Part shown: positions 16,938 through 25,534 of the stretch, one piece after another
How positions within the stretch are numbered: the stretch's first letter is position 1
Layout of the letters: each line of letters begins with the position of its first letter
Assembly: GCA_964582875.1 (NCBI GenBank)
Contig: CAZOTZ010000004.1
Location: 1 to 32,024 of the forward strand
Direction: 5' to 3'
DNA from: JAADDV01 sp964582875
Lineage (GTDB): Bacteria > Aquificota > Aquificia > Aquificales > Hydrogenothermaceae
Length of the DNA: 32,024 bases
Notes under the pieces: generated by a model
What the model saw: the letters and a program-made list of their open reading frames with translations, nothing else
Told to the model about the DNA's origin: nothing
Database searches by the model: none
Translations under genes and position numbers: made by a program

Positions 16938-18248
16938 CTAATATCTACCAAATACCCTTTCGTATATGTAAGGTACATTTCTAAGGAATGCATTTACATC
17001 AAATATTTTGTCTATTTCCTCTTTTGACAATCTTGATTTTACTTCTTCATCCTGTAAAAGGGCATCTTTGAACATAAGTCCTTCTGTATCCCATGCTTTC
17101 ATGGCGTTTCTCTGAACTATATCATAAGCTTCATCCCTTGAAAGACCTTTCTCAACAAGGGCTACAAGAACCTTTGATGAGCAGTAAAGACCTTTTGATA
17201 AATCCATATTTTTTCTCATTCTTTCAGGATAGACAACAAGACCAGATAATACGTTCTTTGTTAATTCTAATATGTAATCAAGGGCTATTGCACTATCTGG
17301 CATTATTACCCTTTCAACAGATGAATGGGAAATATCTCTTTCGTGCCACAGGGCTATATTTTCCATAGCTGGAATAGCATTTGCTCTAATCACCCTCGCA
17401 AGACCTGTAATCCTTTCACATGTTATTGGATTTTTCTTGTGGGGCATTGCAGAAGAACCTCTCTGCCCTTTTTTGAAAGGTTCCTGGGCTTCTAAAACTT
17501 CTGTCCTCTGTAGATGTCTTATTTCTACAGCTATCTTTTCAAGGGAAGATGCTGTTATAGCCATTGCTGCCATAAACTCTGCGTGCCTATCCCTCTGTAC
17601 AACCTGATTTGATACAGGTTCAGGTTTTAAACCAAGTTCTTCAAGGGCGTATTTTTCCACCATCGGGTCAATATTTGAATAGGTACCTACTGCCCCTGAT
17701 ATTGCTCCAACAGAAACAGTTTCCTTTGCATGCTCCAGTCTTTCTTTATTCCTTTTCATCTCTTCATACCACAGAGCAAATTTAAGACCAAATACCATAG
17801 GTTCAGCATGGACGCCGTGGGTTCTTCCCATCATAACAGTATCTTTGTATTTAAATGCATTTTCCTCTAACACAGGTAAAAGCTCTTCTACATCTTTAAT
17901 GAGAATATCTAAAGCTTCCCTCATCAAAAGTCCCAAAGCTGTGTCTATAACATCTGAAGATGTAACACCTAAATGTATATATCTTCCATTTTCTCCAACC
18001 TGCTCAGCAACAGCTGTAACAAAAGCAAGAACATCATGGTTGTAAATCCTATCAAGTTCATGAATCCTCTCTACGACAGCTTCATCTATATGTGTTTTTT
18101 CTTCTATATCCCTCAATGCTTCATCAGGTATCTTTCCAAGTTTATTCCACGCTCTACATATTGCTATTTCCACATCTAACCATTTTTGGAATTTGTTTAC
18201 TTCAGACCATACTTTTCCCATTCTCTCAAGGGTATAACGTTTTATCAT
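16938..18248 (-). CDS. purB: Adenylosuccinate lyase
   Basis: Catalyses two beta-eliminations of purine synthesis (SAICAR to AICAR, adenylosuccinate to AMP). The fumarase/aspartase-superfamily signature is SSAMPHKKNP, whose Ser is the catalytic base, near residue 264. The GRTHGVHAEP block carrying a catalytic His is near 142, and HLGVTSSDVIDTA near 91. Length 436 is standard for the short bacterial form. The start has GGAGAGG upstream. It heads the - strand cluster and diverges from the polyprenyl synthase gene. No PUR box was recognised. Confidence 0.95.
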   Translation of the reverse strand: MIKRYTLERMGKVWSEVNKFQKWLDVEIAICRAWNKLGKIPDEALRDIEEKTHIDEAVVERIHELDRIYNHDVLAFVTAVAEQVGENGRYIHLGVTSSDVIDTALGLLMREALDILIKDVEELLPVLEENAFKYKDTVMMGRTHGVHAEPMVFGLKFALWYEEMKRNKERLEHAKETVSVGAISGAVGTYSNIDPMVEKYALEELGLKPEPVSNQVVQRDRHAEFMAAMAITASSLEKIAVEIRHLQRTEVLEAQEPFKKGQRGSSAMPHKKNPITCERITGLARVIRANAIPAMENIALWHERDISHSSVERVIMPDSAIALDYILELTKNVLSGLVVYPERMRKNMDLSKGLYCSSKVLVALVEKGLSRDEAYDIVQRNAMKAWDTEGLMFKDALLQDEEVKSRLSKEEIDKIFDVNAFLRNVPYIYERVFGRY

Positions 18249-18282
18249 CTACCTCTCCTTCCATTTTTTTGACAGAAATATT

Positions 18283-18300
18283 TTAAAACAAATGTTTTAA
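18283..18300. repeat. 7-bp inverted repeat in the purB/polyprenyl synthase divergent spacer
   Basis: TTAAAAC, 4-base loop AAAT, GTTTTAA. It sits 35 bp upstream of purB and just before the likely + strand promoter, a position expected of an operator. In AT-rich DNA such repeats also arise by chance. Confidence 0.3.
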
Positions 18301-18309
18301 CCTATCTTA

Positions 18310-18337
18310 TTGAGATTGTTTTCCTATCAGTTATATT
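18310..18337 (+). promoter_or_regulatory. Candidate sigma-70-type promoter for the polyprenyl synthase cluster
   Basis: TTGAGA (-35, 5 of 6 matches) and TATATT (-10, 5 of 6) are separated by 16 bp. They end 41 bp before the ATG at 18379, which has its own AGGAAAG site. It would serve the polyprenyl synthase-panD-transglycosylase-ispG run. Confidence 0.45.
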
Positions 18338-18378
18338 GATAAAATTGAAACGTTATCAAAAGGAGTTTTGAGGAAAGT

Positions 18379-19335
18379 ATGGTAGAAAAAACCCAGTTAG
18401 ACAGAATAGAAAGTGAACTTGTTAAACATTTAGACAGCTACGTTGAATGGATTTTAAAAGTTGGGAATTATATTCTATCAAGTGGTGGAAAAAGGATAAG
18501 ACCTTTACTTGTTCTTACTTTTTCAAAACTTCTCAAAGGAGAAAATGAAGAAAGGGACTATCCAATTGCTGCTGCTATGGAGTACCTTCACACTGCTTCA
18601 TTACTCCACGATGATGTGGTTGATGGTGCAGAAACAAGAAGGGGAAAGGTAGCAGCCAATAGGGTTTTTGGGAACGATACCACTGTCTTAACAGGGGATT
18701 ATATGTATGCCAATGCCCTATATCTGTTTTCTGTTTATGGTGATATAGATATGATTAAAAACGTGTCTGATACAGTAAAAAAGATGTCAGAAGGACAGCT
18801 CCTTGAGTTAAAAAAAATAGGTGATATAGATATGTCTTTTGAAGAGTACTTTCAGATACTTGAAGGTAAAACTGCAGTTTTGTTTGGTAGCTGTTGTTAT
18901 GTTGGAGCAGCTTTAGGAAAAGGCTCGCAGGAACAAAAAGAAAGTGCTTACAGGTACGGACTTAACATTGGGCTTGCCTTTCAGCTTATTGATGACCTTC
19001 TTGACTACAAAGCAGATGAAAAGAAACTTGGAAAACCTGTGTGTAATGACCTGAGAGAAGGAAAAGTTACATATCCACTGCTATCTGTTCTTTCTGAAAT
19101 GACCCAGGAAGAAAAAGAGTTTGTGAAATCTGTTATCAGAGATATAAACCCTGACAAAAAGCATATAGAACAGGTAAGAAATCTGGTAAAAGAAAAAGGA
19201 GGTTTTGAAAGAACTTTTGAAAAAGCTAAAGAGCTTGTTGAAGAAGCTGTGAATGAGCTTGATAACTTTCCAGGAAATGAATATCTTAATCAGTTGGAGA
19301 ACCTTGCAAAATACATTGTAGAGAGGGACTTTTAA
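18379..19335 (+). CDS. ispB: Long-chain trans-polyprenyl diphosphate synthase
   Basis: Elongates allylic diphosphates with IPP, most likely to make the quinone side chain. The first aspartate-rich motif is LLHDDVVDGAETRRG (about residues 74-88), the second is LIDDLLDYK (about 202-210), and the GGKRIRP substrate-binding segment is near residue 36. Ala at the fifth position before the first Asp is small, which is typical of long-chain (C30 or longer) rather than farnesyl synthases. The product length cannot be read exactly. Its TAA overlaps the panD ATG by one base (TAATG). Together with ispF and ispG in this window it covers parts of isoprenoid supply and use. Confidence 0.88.
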   Translation: MVEKTQLDRIESELVKHLDSYVEWILKVGNYILSSGGKRIRPLLVLTFSKLLKGENEERDYPIAAAMEYLHTASLLHDDVVDGAETRRGKVAANRVFGNDTTVLTGDYMYANALYLFSVYGDIDMIKNVSDTVKKMSEGQLLELKKIGDIDMSFEEYFQILEGKTAVLFGSCCYVGAALGKGSQEQKESAYRYGLNIGLAFQLIDDLLDYKADEKKLGKPVCNDLREGKVTYPLLSVLSEMTQEEKEFVKSVIRDINPDKKHIEQVRNLVKEKGGFERTFEKAKELVEEAVNELDNFPGNEYLNQLENLAKYIVERDF

Positions 19336-19757
19336 TGAGAAGAACTGTTTTAAAATCAAAAATCCACAGAATAACAATTACCGGTGCTGACCTCCATTAT
19401 GAAGGTTCATTAACCCTTGATGAAGCGGTAATGGAAGCTGCTAATCTTGTACCTTTTGAAAAAATAGAGGTTTATAACGTTAACAACGGGCATAGATTTT
19501 CTACCTATGTAATACCTGGTGCAAGGTACAGTGGTGAATGTATACTTAACGGAGCTGCTGCAAGGCTTGGACACCCTGGAGACCTTATAATAATAGTATC
19601 ATGGGCAGACGTTGAAGAAGAGGAACTAAAAAACTTCAAAGTAAATCTTGTACTTATGGATGAAAACAACAACATAAAAGACCATAAAATAACCAGCGTT
19701 TTTGACGAATATGTAAAAAGTATAGCTGAAAATAATAAAAAATTTGTAAAGGATTAA
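19335..19757 (+). CDS. panD: Aspartate 1-decarboxylase proenzyme
   Basis: Makes beta-alanine for pantothenate and CoA. The pyruvoyl precursor self-cleaves between Gly24 and Ser25 in the YEGSLTL motif, which is intact. The segments VYNVNNGHRFSTYVI and SGECILNGAAARL are family-typical. At 140 residues it is slightly longer than E. coli PanD (126), because of a polar C-terminal tail. It is translationally coupled to the polyprenyl synthase gene and lies 3 bp before the transglycosylase gene. PanM/PanZ-type activators are not seen in the window. Confidence 0.95.
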   Translation: MRRTVLKSKIHRITITGADLHYEGSLTLDEAVMEAANLVPFEKIEVYNVNNGHRFSTYVIPGARYSGECILNGAAARLGHPGDLIIIVSWADVEEEELKNFKVNLVLMDENNNIKDHKITSVFDEYVKSIAENNKKFVKD

Positions 19758-19760
19758 CCA

Positions 19761-20885
19761 ATGGTAAAAAAAGGCTGGATATATGTTTTAGTTTTTGTTT
19801 TTCCAGCCTTATTTTTTTCCTGTGCTTCAAAAAGTTATGTTTACTCTGATTACAGAGCCCTTCCACCTAAAGTAAAGATAAAAAGAGAGTACCCAGACAG
19901 GGAAAAAATAGTAGTAATCACCCCTGAAGAAAAAAACTACTTAAACAGAGAATCAAGAAAGCTGAACGTTCGTATAGATAAAGACAGGGATATAAGGAGA
20001 TTTATTTATTTTTATGCAGTTACCCATAAAAAATACACACAAAAGGTTTTTGAAAGAGCTTATCTTTACTTGCCTTTGATAAAAAAGGTTTTTAGAGAAG
20101 AAGGGCTTCCTGAAGAGCTTGCTTTACTTCCTTTTATTGAAAGTGGGTTTAACCCTTATGCTACATCTTCGTCAGGGGCTGCTGGATTATGGCAGTTCCT
20201 AAAAGGAACAGGAGAAAGGTTTGGTCTTAAAATAAACAGATATGTAGATGAAAGAAGAGATATATATAAATCAACTGTAGCAGCAGCAAGATATTTAAAA
20301 CATCTGTATAAAATGTTTGGAAGGTGGGATTTGGCAATCTCTGCTTATAACTGTGGGGAAGGCTGTATTCTAAGTAAGATAAAAGACAGCAGGGAAAATT
20401 TCTGGGATATAAAGTACAGATTACCACAACAAACAAGGGAGTATTTCCCAAGGTTTCTTGCAGTTCTTATGATAGCAAAAAATCCAGGAAAGTACGGGAT
20501 ATATCCTAAAAAAAGAACTGTTCACATTAGAAAAAAAACAGCAAAGAACAGTATCTCTTTGAGGAAACTCAGTTATATCTACGATATAGATTATGACCTT
20601 CTAAAACTGTACAACGCCCACTTCAGAAAAGGTGTGGTTCTGAGAGGGTACAATGTTTACTTACCTGTAAGCTCTTCTCCACCAGTAGTTAAAGTTAGCT
20701 ACAGGATTTCTTATATAAAACACATTGTAAAAAAGGGAGAAACTCTATACAGAATTTCTAAAAAATACAACATTCCTGTTGAAGAAATAAGAAGAATAAA
20801 TAATATAAAAGGAAATCAAATAAAAGCAGGACAGGTTTTAAAAATACCAAAGAAGAAGGTAGCTTATAGATATGACATACAGTAG
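19761..20885 (+). CDS. MltD-type lytic transglycosylase lipoprotein with C-terminal LysM
   Basis: Peptidoglycan-cleaving envelope protein. The signal peptide ends in lipobox FFSC with Cys21, so it is lipid-anchored. The SLT domain (about residues 105-220) has the catalytic Glu in LPFIESGF, then SGAAGLWQFLKGTG and LAISAYNCGEGC. A degenerate LysM-like unit (about 255-300) and one clear LysM (about 318-364, HIVKKGETLYRIS) follow. Compared with the paralogue at 2137-3687 it has the same domain order but a lipidated N-terminus and fewer LysM units. AAGGA precedes the ATG. Its last 14 bp overlap ispG in another frame. Confidence 0.9.
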   Translation: MVKKGWIYVLVFVFPALFFSCASKSYVYSDYRALPPKVKIKREYPDREKIVVITPEEKNYLNRESRKLNVRIDKDRDIRRFIYFYAVTHKKYTQKVFERAYLYLPLIKKVFREEGLPEELALLPFIESGFNPYATSSSGAAGLWQFLKGTGERFGLKINRYVDERRDIYKSTVAAARYLKHLYKMFGRWDLAISAYNCGEGCILSKIKDSRENFWDIKYRLPQQTREYFPRFLAVLMIAKNPGKYGIYPKKRTVHIRKKTAKNSISLRKLSYIYDIDYDLLKLYNAHFRKGVVLRGYNVYLPVSSSPPVVKVSYRISYIKHIVKKGETLYRISKKYNIPVEEIRRINNIKGNQIKAGQVLKIPKKKVAYRYDIQ

Positions 20886-21939
20886 TATAAAAAGAAGGAA
20901 AACAAGAGCTGTTTATGTTGGGAATGTAAAGATTGGAGATGGAGCACCAGTTGTTGTTCAATCTATGACAGATACAAAAACCCACGATGTTGAATCAACA
21001 TTAAACCAGATAAACAGACTTGCAAAAGCTGGTTGTGAAATAATAAGGGTTGCAGCCCCAACAGAAAAAGATGCCCTTGCTTTGAAGGAAATAGTTAAAA
21101 ACTCACCTATTCCAGTAATTGCTGATATACATTTTTCCCCAAGGATAGCTTTTATTGCCCTTGAAAGTGGAATTCACGGAATAAGGTTAAATCCTGGAAA
21201 TATAAATGACAAAGGAAAAATAAAAGAAATTCTTGAGGAATGTAAGAAAAAAAATATAGCTGTCAGATTAGGTGTTAATTCAGGTTCCCTTGAAGAGAGA
21301 CTTTTAGAAAAGTACGGTTTTCCTTCTGGTGAAGCCCTTGCTGAGAGTGCTCTTTACTGGTCGGAGTTTTTTGAAAGCGTAGGATTTACAAACTTTAAAG
21401 TCTCCATAAAAGGTTCTGACGTTCTTCAGAATGTTGAAGCAAACAGGATTTTTGCTGAGAAAACAGATATACCACTTCATATAGGTATAACTGAAGCAGG
21501 TCCTTCTGGTAGAGGCTCTGTAAAATCTGCTGTTGGTCTTGGAATTCTTCTATATATGGGAATAGGAGATACAGTCAGGGTTTCCCTTACAGGAGACCCT
21601 GAAGAGGAAGTGGAAGTTGCATATCAGATACTCCAGTCTTTAGGCTTAAGGAGAAGAGGTGTTGAGATTATTTCCTGTCCAACATGTGGGAGGATAGAAG
21701 TAAACCTTCCAGAAATCGTAAAACAGGTTGAGGACAAACTGAAGGAAGTAAAAGAGCCTATAAAAGTGGCTATAATGGGGTGCGTTGTCAATGCCATAGG
21801 AGAAGCAAGGGAAGCCGACATAGGTCTTGCATGTGGAAATAAGTCTGCCATCCTTTTTAAAAAGGGACAGCCGGTAAAAAGGGTTTCAGAGGAGGAGATG
21901 GTAGATGAACTCCTCAAGGAAATAAAAAACGGTCTTTAG
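20872..21939 (+). CDS. ispG: 4-hydroxy-3-methylbut-2-en-1-yl diphosphate synthase
   Basis: Iron-sulfur enzyme of the MEP pathway that converts MEcPP to HMBPP. The N-terminal TIM barrel begins with GAPVVVQSMTDTKTHD and includes IPVIADIHF. The C-terminal cluster domain supplies the 4Fe-4S cysteines in SCPTCGR and MGCVVNAIGEA, plus a conserved Glu. Length 355 is the usual two-domain bacterial form. The ATG lies inside the preceding transglycosylase gene, a 14-bp overlap. Its stop overlaps the convergent CCA-adding gene by 4 bp. Confidence 0.95.
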   Translation: MTYSSIKRRKTRAVYVGNVKIGDGAPVVVQSMTDTKTHDVESTLNQINRLAKAGCEIIRVAAPTEKDALALKEIVKNSPIPVIADIHFSPRIAFIALESGIHGIRLNPGNINDKGKIKEILEECKKKNIAVRLGVNSGSLEERLLEKYGFPSGEALAESALYWSEFFESVGFTNFKVSIKGSDVLQNVEANRIFAEKTDIPLHIGITEAGPSGRGSVKSAVGLGILLYMGIGDTVRVSLTGDPEEEVEVAYQILQSLGLRRRGVEIISCPTCGRIEVNLPEIVKQVEDKLKEVKEPIKVAIMGCVVNAIGEAREADIGLACGNKSAILFKKGQPVKRVSEEEMVDELLKEIKNGL

Positions 21940-23530
21940 AGGTTCCTTACAAACTCTAAAGCCTGTTCTTTTGTTCTTATAACCCCTTCTATCTGTTTTT
22001 CTAAAAGTGCTTTCTTTATCTTTCCTACCAATGGAGATGGTTCAATTCCAAGGATTTCTATTATTTCTTTCCCAGATAAAAGAGGCTTTTCTATTATTTC
22101 TTTTTTATAAACATCAAAATAATATACCTGTAGATATATAATAAACTCCCTGACTTTTTCAAAATAGGCTTTATCTTCACTTGTAGCGTAAGCATCTGCT
22201 AAAGAGAGGATAAAAAGATAAACAGATATATTTTTATTTTCAAACCAAAAAAAGTTAAGTTCTTTTTTTGATAAGTCCCCAGCTTCTTTAATCTCTAAAA
22301 GCCTGAAAACATCAAGGTGATGTTTTATAATTGTTGAAACAAAAGCTGTAGCTTCCTTTCCTAAAGATAGTTTGTCCCCTAACTTTTTGAAAATTTCAGC
22401 TCCTGTTATCTCATGCCCTTTAAAAGAGTTTTTATGTGTGTTTATCTTCCCAATATCGTGAAAAAAACCTGCAAATTTAAAAAGAGTGATATCTGAAAAC
22501 TCTGTCAGGAATACTTTTTTACCAAAATCTTTTAAAAGCTCTTTTTTAAGAGTGCTTTTTAGAATTTCTTTTTTTTTAAAAATGTCTCTATATTCTCAAC
22601 AGTTTTTAAGGAATGTCCCAAAAGGGTATACTTATGAAAATTTCCTGTGTTTTTTATTTTTGCCATCTCTTTTATTTCTGGGATGATTTCCTGAAATACT
22701 CCAGCTTTTATAAGTTTTTCTACAGTACTGTCAGTATTCTCATTATCAAATATCTTTAAGATTTCATCTCTCAGTCTTTCTGTAGGGGATTTTTTCAAAA
22801 GAGCTGTATTTTTCTTTACCCATTTTTGGAAATCTTTATCAATTTCAAAATCAATTGATTGGGCTATTCTATACCCTCTAAGTATTCTTACAGGGTCATT
22901 CTGTATATTTTCGTAGGAAACAGGTCTTACAACTCCTTCCTGCAGGTCTTCAAGTCCACCTGAAGGGTCAAAAAGCACTGTTTCAGATGCACCTAATCCG
23001 ATAGCATCATCAAACACAATAGCCATCGCATTTATTGTGAAATCCCTTGTAAGTAAATCTTCCTCTAACCTTTTTATTATTTCTCTTTCTTTATCGTAAA
23101 AATCTAAATCTTTGTTGTTCATTATGTCTGTTATATCAAGATACGAAAAGTCAAACCTGTATCTAACATTTTTTTCTTCAAAAACTATAGATGCTACCTG
23201 TTTTTCCTTTTCAAACTGAAATATACTACCTTTTCCAAGGGTTTTTTTTATGTTTTTCACAATCTCAAAGGGGTCTGAGGTAACTAAAAAATCAACATCT
23301 ACTTTGTTTTTTATAGGTCTGTTTAAGAGTCTATCCCTAATCCATCCTCCAACTATGAAACAGATTGTATTTTTTCCTAAAGCTGGTACTATTTTGTCAA
23401 AGTAAGAGTTGTAAAATAAAAGTCCATGTACGTACTTTGTTTTTATATCTATATCAAACTCTTCTCTCTGGTCTTTAGGTGTATTTTGTCTGTGGAGGAT
23501 TTTTTCTAATAGTTTCTCTATACCAAGCAT
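21936..23530 (-). CDS. cca: CCA-adding-type tRNA nucleotidyltransferase with HD domain, split by a -1 frameshift
   Basis: Adds or repairs the 3' CCA end of tRNA. The zero frame (ATG 23530, AAGGAG upstream) encodes 323 residues: GGWIRDRLL near 60, DVDFLV near 77, LLTRDFTINAMA near 160 and DPVRILRGYRIA near 211. It ends at a TAA just after an A9 run (22577-22569). Shifting by -1 at A-AAA-AAG (22574-22568) joins it to about 210 more residues containing an HD domain (FFHDIGK, then GHEITGAEI), ending at 21936 for about 531 in total. The two halves meet without loss or duplication. The break may be a sequencing error, a recent mutation, transcriptional slippage or programmed frameshifting. Aquifex is known to divide CCA addition between CC- and A-adding enzymes; which activity this one has is not visible. 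Confidence 0.85.
22534..22577 (-). promoter_or_regulatory. Candidate -1 frameshift site: A9 slippery run plus downstream stem
   Basis: Reading the coding strand: nine A then G give the in-frame heptamer A-AAA-AAG (22574-22568), the slippery sequence of E. coli dnaX. After an 8-base spacer comes a possible stem: AAAAG, bulge CA, CTCTT, loop AAAA, AAGAG, CTTTT (22559-22534), 10 pairs in all. The zero-frame TAA falls at the foot of the stem. Stem stability at high temperature is doubtful because it is AU-rich. Transcriptional slippage on A9 would need no stem. Confidence 0.5.
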
Positions 23531-23532
23531 AC

Positions 23533-24147
23533 TTACTCCTTGTTTTGTATATCACTTATAGTGAATGTTATTCTTTCAGCAGGTAAACAACAGCTTTTCA
23601 TATCTATATGCATGTTATTGACAATTTCATTGTAGGCTTCAATAAAAGTCATAACCTTTCCACCAAATCCTTTTGCAAACTTCTCAGCATCGCTTTTTGA
23701 GGCGAAAGGAATAACACTTGGGCTACAGCATGGTATAGCTTCGCTCCCTACAACATAGTAAGCATTTAAAGCACTTACAGGATTTTCTGTTATGAAATCA
23801 TAAGTTAATGCAGATACTTTTTTGTCTTCAAGTTTTTTGTGCATCATTAAACCACAGTGTTCACAACATGTTTCTATCTCTGTATCTTCAACGGTTATTT
23901 TGTACGGATGTGCTCTTGTTATTGGTTTTGAACATATTGGGCAGTTTGATACACTGATAGTCTCTTTATTTTTTTCTGTGTTAAGAAGAATAGAACCGTG
24001 TTTTCTTTTTATATGTCCTTCTTTTTCAAGTTCTTTTATCTCTCTGTAAATTGTCATCTCAGAAACATTAAATATATTACTAAGCTCTTTTACCGTTATC
24101 TCCTGTTTTTCTTTCAGAATTTCTAAGATTTTTTCTCTCCTTTTCAT
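23533..24147 (-). CDS. DeoR-type HTH regulator fused to a cysteine-rich NosL-like domain
   Basis: Residues 1-57 are a DeoR winged helix-turn-helix (ITVKELSNIFNVSEMTIYRE). Residues 65-105 carry C69-x2-C72 and CC94/95-x2-C98, a TRASH/NosL-like metal-binding arrangement, followed by GLMM. Residues 115-175 match NosL (AYYVVGSEA, IPFASKSDAEKFAKGFGG). The usual NosL Met-Gly before IPF is replaced by CC (140-141), and another CC occurs at 186-187. NosL binds Cu(I), so this looks like a one-component metal (copper?) sensing regulator; that is inference. AAGGGG precedes the ATG. It sits between hisB (10 bp) and cca (2 bp). The regulated genes are not evident. Confidence 0.75.
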   Translation of the reverse strand: MKRREKILEILKEKQEITVKELSNIFNVSEMTIYREIKELEKEGHIKRKHGSILLNTEKNKETISVSNCPICSKPITRAHPYKITVEDTEIETCCEHCGLMMHKKLEDKKVSALTYDFITENPVSALNAYYVVGSEAIPCCSPSVIPFASKSDAEKFAKGFGGKVMTFIEAYNEIVNNMHIDMKSCCLPAERITFTISDIQNKE

Positions 24148-24157
24148 TTTTTTCCCC

Positions 24158-24742
24158 TTAAAGACTACCTTTTGTTGAAGGAGTGTCTTTTCTCCTTGGG
24201 TCTATACTAACTGCTTCTTTTAAGGCAACTGCCAGAGCTTTTGTTAGAGCTTCAGCTATATGATGAAGATTTCTCCCTGCTAAAGCTTTCAGATGCATGG
24301 TTATCCCTGCAGATAGGGTAAACCCTTTGAAAAACTCTTCCATTAGTTCAAAATCAAACTCTGTGATTTTCCCTCTAAATCCAAGGTCATCGTAAAAAAG
24401 AAGAGGTCTTCCTGATAAATCTATAGCACACATAGCAAGGGCTTCGTCCATAGGAACTATTGCATGCCCAAATCTTTTGATGCCTTTTTTATCTCCTAAA
24501 GCTTCCTTAACAGCCATTCCAAGAACAATCCCTACATCTTCTACTGTATGGTGATGGCTAACATGGACGTCTCCAGAAGCCATAACTTGAAGGTCTATAA
24601 GTGAATGTTTTGAAAATGTTTCAAGCATATGGGTTAAAAAACCAACAGGTGTATCTACACTGTACTTTCCAGTTCCGTCAAGATTTATACTGAGTTCTAT
24701 CTGTGTTTCCCTTGTTTCCCTTTTTACTGTAGCTTTTCTCAT
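24158..24742 (-). CDS. hisB: Imidazoleglycerol-phosphate dehydratase
   Basis: Sixth step of histidine synthesis, dehydrating IGP to imidazole-acetol phosphate with Mn. The two metal-binding His-rich motifs are present: HHHTVEDVGI (about residues 63-72) and the second-half NLHHIAEALTKA (about 158-169). FLTHMLETFSKHS and the closing DPRRKDTPSTKGSL are family-typical. It is the monofunctional 194-residue enzyme, without the phosphatase domain of enterobacterial HisB. AGGAGAAG precedes the ATG, 3 bp after the loader gene stop. No other his gene is in the window, so the pathway is dispersed. Confidence 0.95.
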   Translation of the reverse strand: MRKATVKRETRETQIELSINLDGTGKYSVDTPVGFLTHMLETFSKHSLIDLQVMASGDVHVSHHHTVEDVGIVLGMAVKEALGDKKGIKRFGHAIVPMDEALAMCAIDLSGRPLLFYDDLGFRGKITEFDFELMEEFFKGFTLSAGITMHLKALAGRNLHHIAEALTKALAVALKEAVSIDPRRKDTPSTKGSL

Positions 24743-24745
24743 ATC

Positions 24746-25456
24746 TTACTTCTCCTGAAGTTCTAAAAGTTTGGAACCTCGCATATCTTTCCCTTTAACA
24801 GGAAGAACTTCACAAATCTCAGAAAGTCTTGAAGCTATAGCACTTCCCATTCTACTTTCTAAGCTTTCTTCTAACTCTTCTTCATCTTTTGTTTTTAACT
24901 CAACATTTGAAGTAATTATAATAGGTTTTAAATCATTATACCTGTTTATTATTATGTAATGTAGTATATCCCTTGCCCAATCGGATAATCTTTCTGCACC
25001 TAAATCATCAAGAACGAGAATAGGCGTACTTATAACTTCTTCTAATATTTCTCTTGATGATTCAGAACCATCAAAGGATGCCTTCAGTTTGAAAAGCAGA
25101 GACCTTGTATCGTAAAAAAGACCTACAATGTTCTTTTTAAGAAAAAGCTCTTTAAGTAAGGAAACAGCAAGATGTGTTTTTCCAACACCAGGTTTCCCTA
25201 CAAGAAAAAAACCTTTTCCTCTTTTGTACTCTTCAAGGAGGACATAGTCCTTAAGCTTTTTTATAACGATATGATGTCCGTACTTTTTATTTGCTATAAA
25301 ATTTTCAAAATCTTTTCCATGGTATCTTTTAGGAAGGTTCATTCGCCTGTATACAGACTCAGTTATATTTGAAAATTTACACGAGCATTTTTTTACACCT
25401 TTTCTTGTTTGTACCCATCCAAGACCATTACATTTAGGACAGATTTTATCTTTCAA
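24746..25456 (-). CDS. dnaC: DnaC/DnaI-type helicase loader ATPase
   Basis: AAA+ ATPase that probably loads the replicative helicase DnaB. A Cys cluster opens the protein (C6, C9, C24, C26; CPKCNGLGW and CSC), as in DnaI-like loaders. Walker A GKPGVGKTH (87-95), Walker B LVLDDLGAE (147-155) and sensor I ITSN (181-184) follow, with an arginine-rich C-terminal segment. The start is TTG with AGGAG about 9 bases upstream. IstB-type transposition helpers share the ATPase core, but no transposase is nearby and the zinc N-terminus favours a loader. DnaC of Aquifex aeolicus is a known case in this phylum. Confidence 0.8.
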   Translation of the reverse strand: MKDKICPKCNGLGWVQTRKGVKKCSCKFSNITESVYRRMNLPKRYHGKDFENFIANKKYGHHIVIKKLKDYVLLEEYKRGKGFFLVGKPGVGKTHLAVSLLKELFLKKNIVGLFYDTRSLLFKLKASFDGSESSREILEEVISTPILVLDDLGAERLSDWARDILHYIIINRYNDLKPIIITSNVELKTKDEEELEESLESRMGSAIASRLSEICEVLPVKGKDMRGSKLLELQEK

Positions 25457-25534
25457 TATAAGATACTCCTAAAAGACCTTAAACTGTACTCTACATTTTA
25501 TAAAAAAATGAGAATTTAACAAGATTTTAACAGA

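Noticed and set aside
24746..25456. IstB-type transposition ATPase
   Set aside because: No partner transposase or terminal repeats are nearby. The N-terminal Cys cluster and the housekeeping operon favour a helicase loader.
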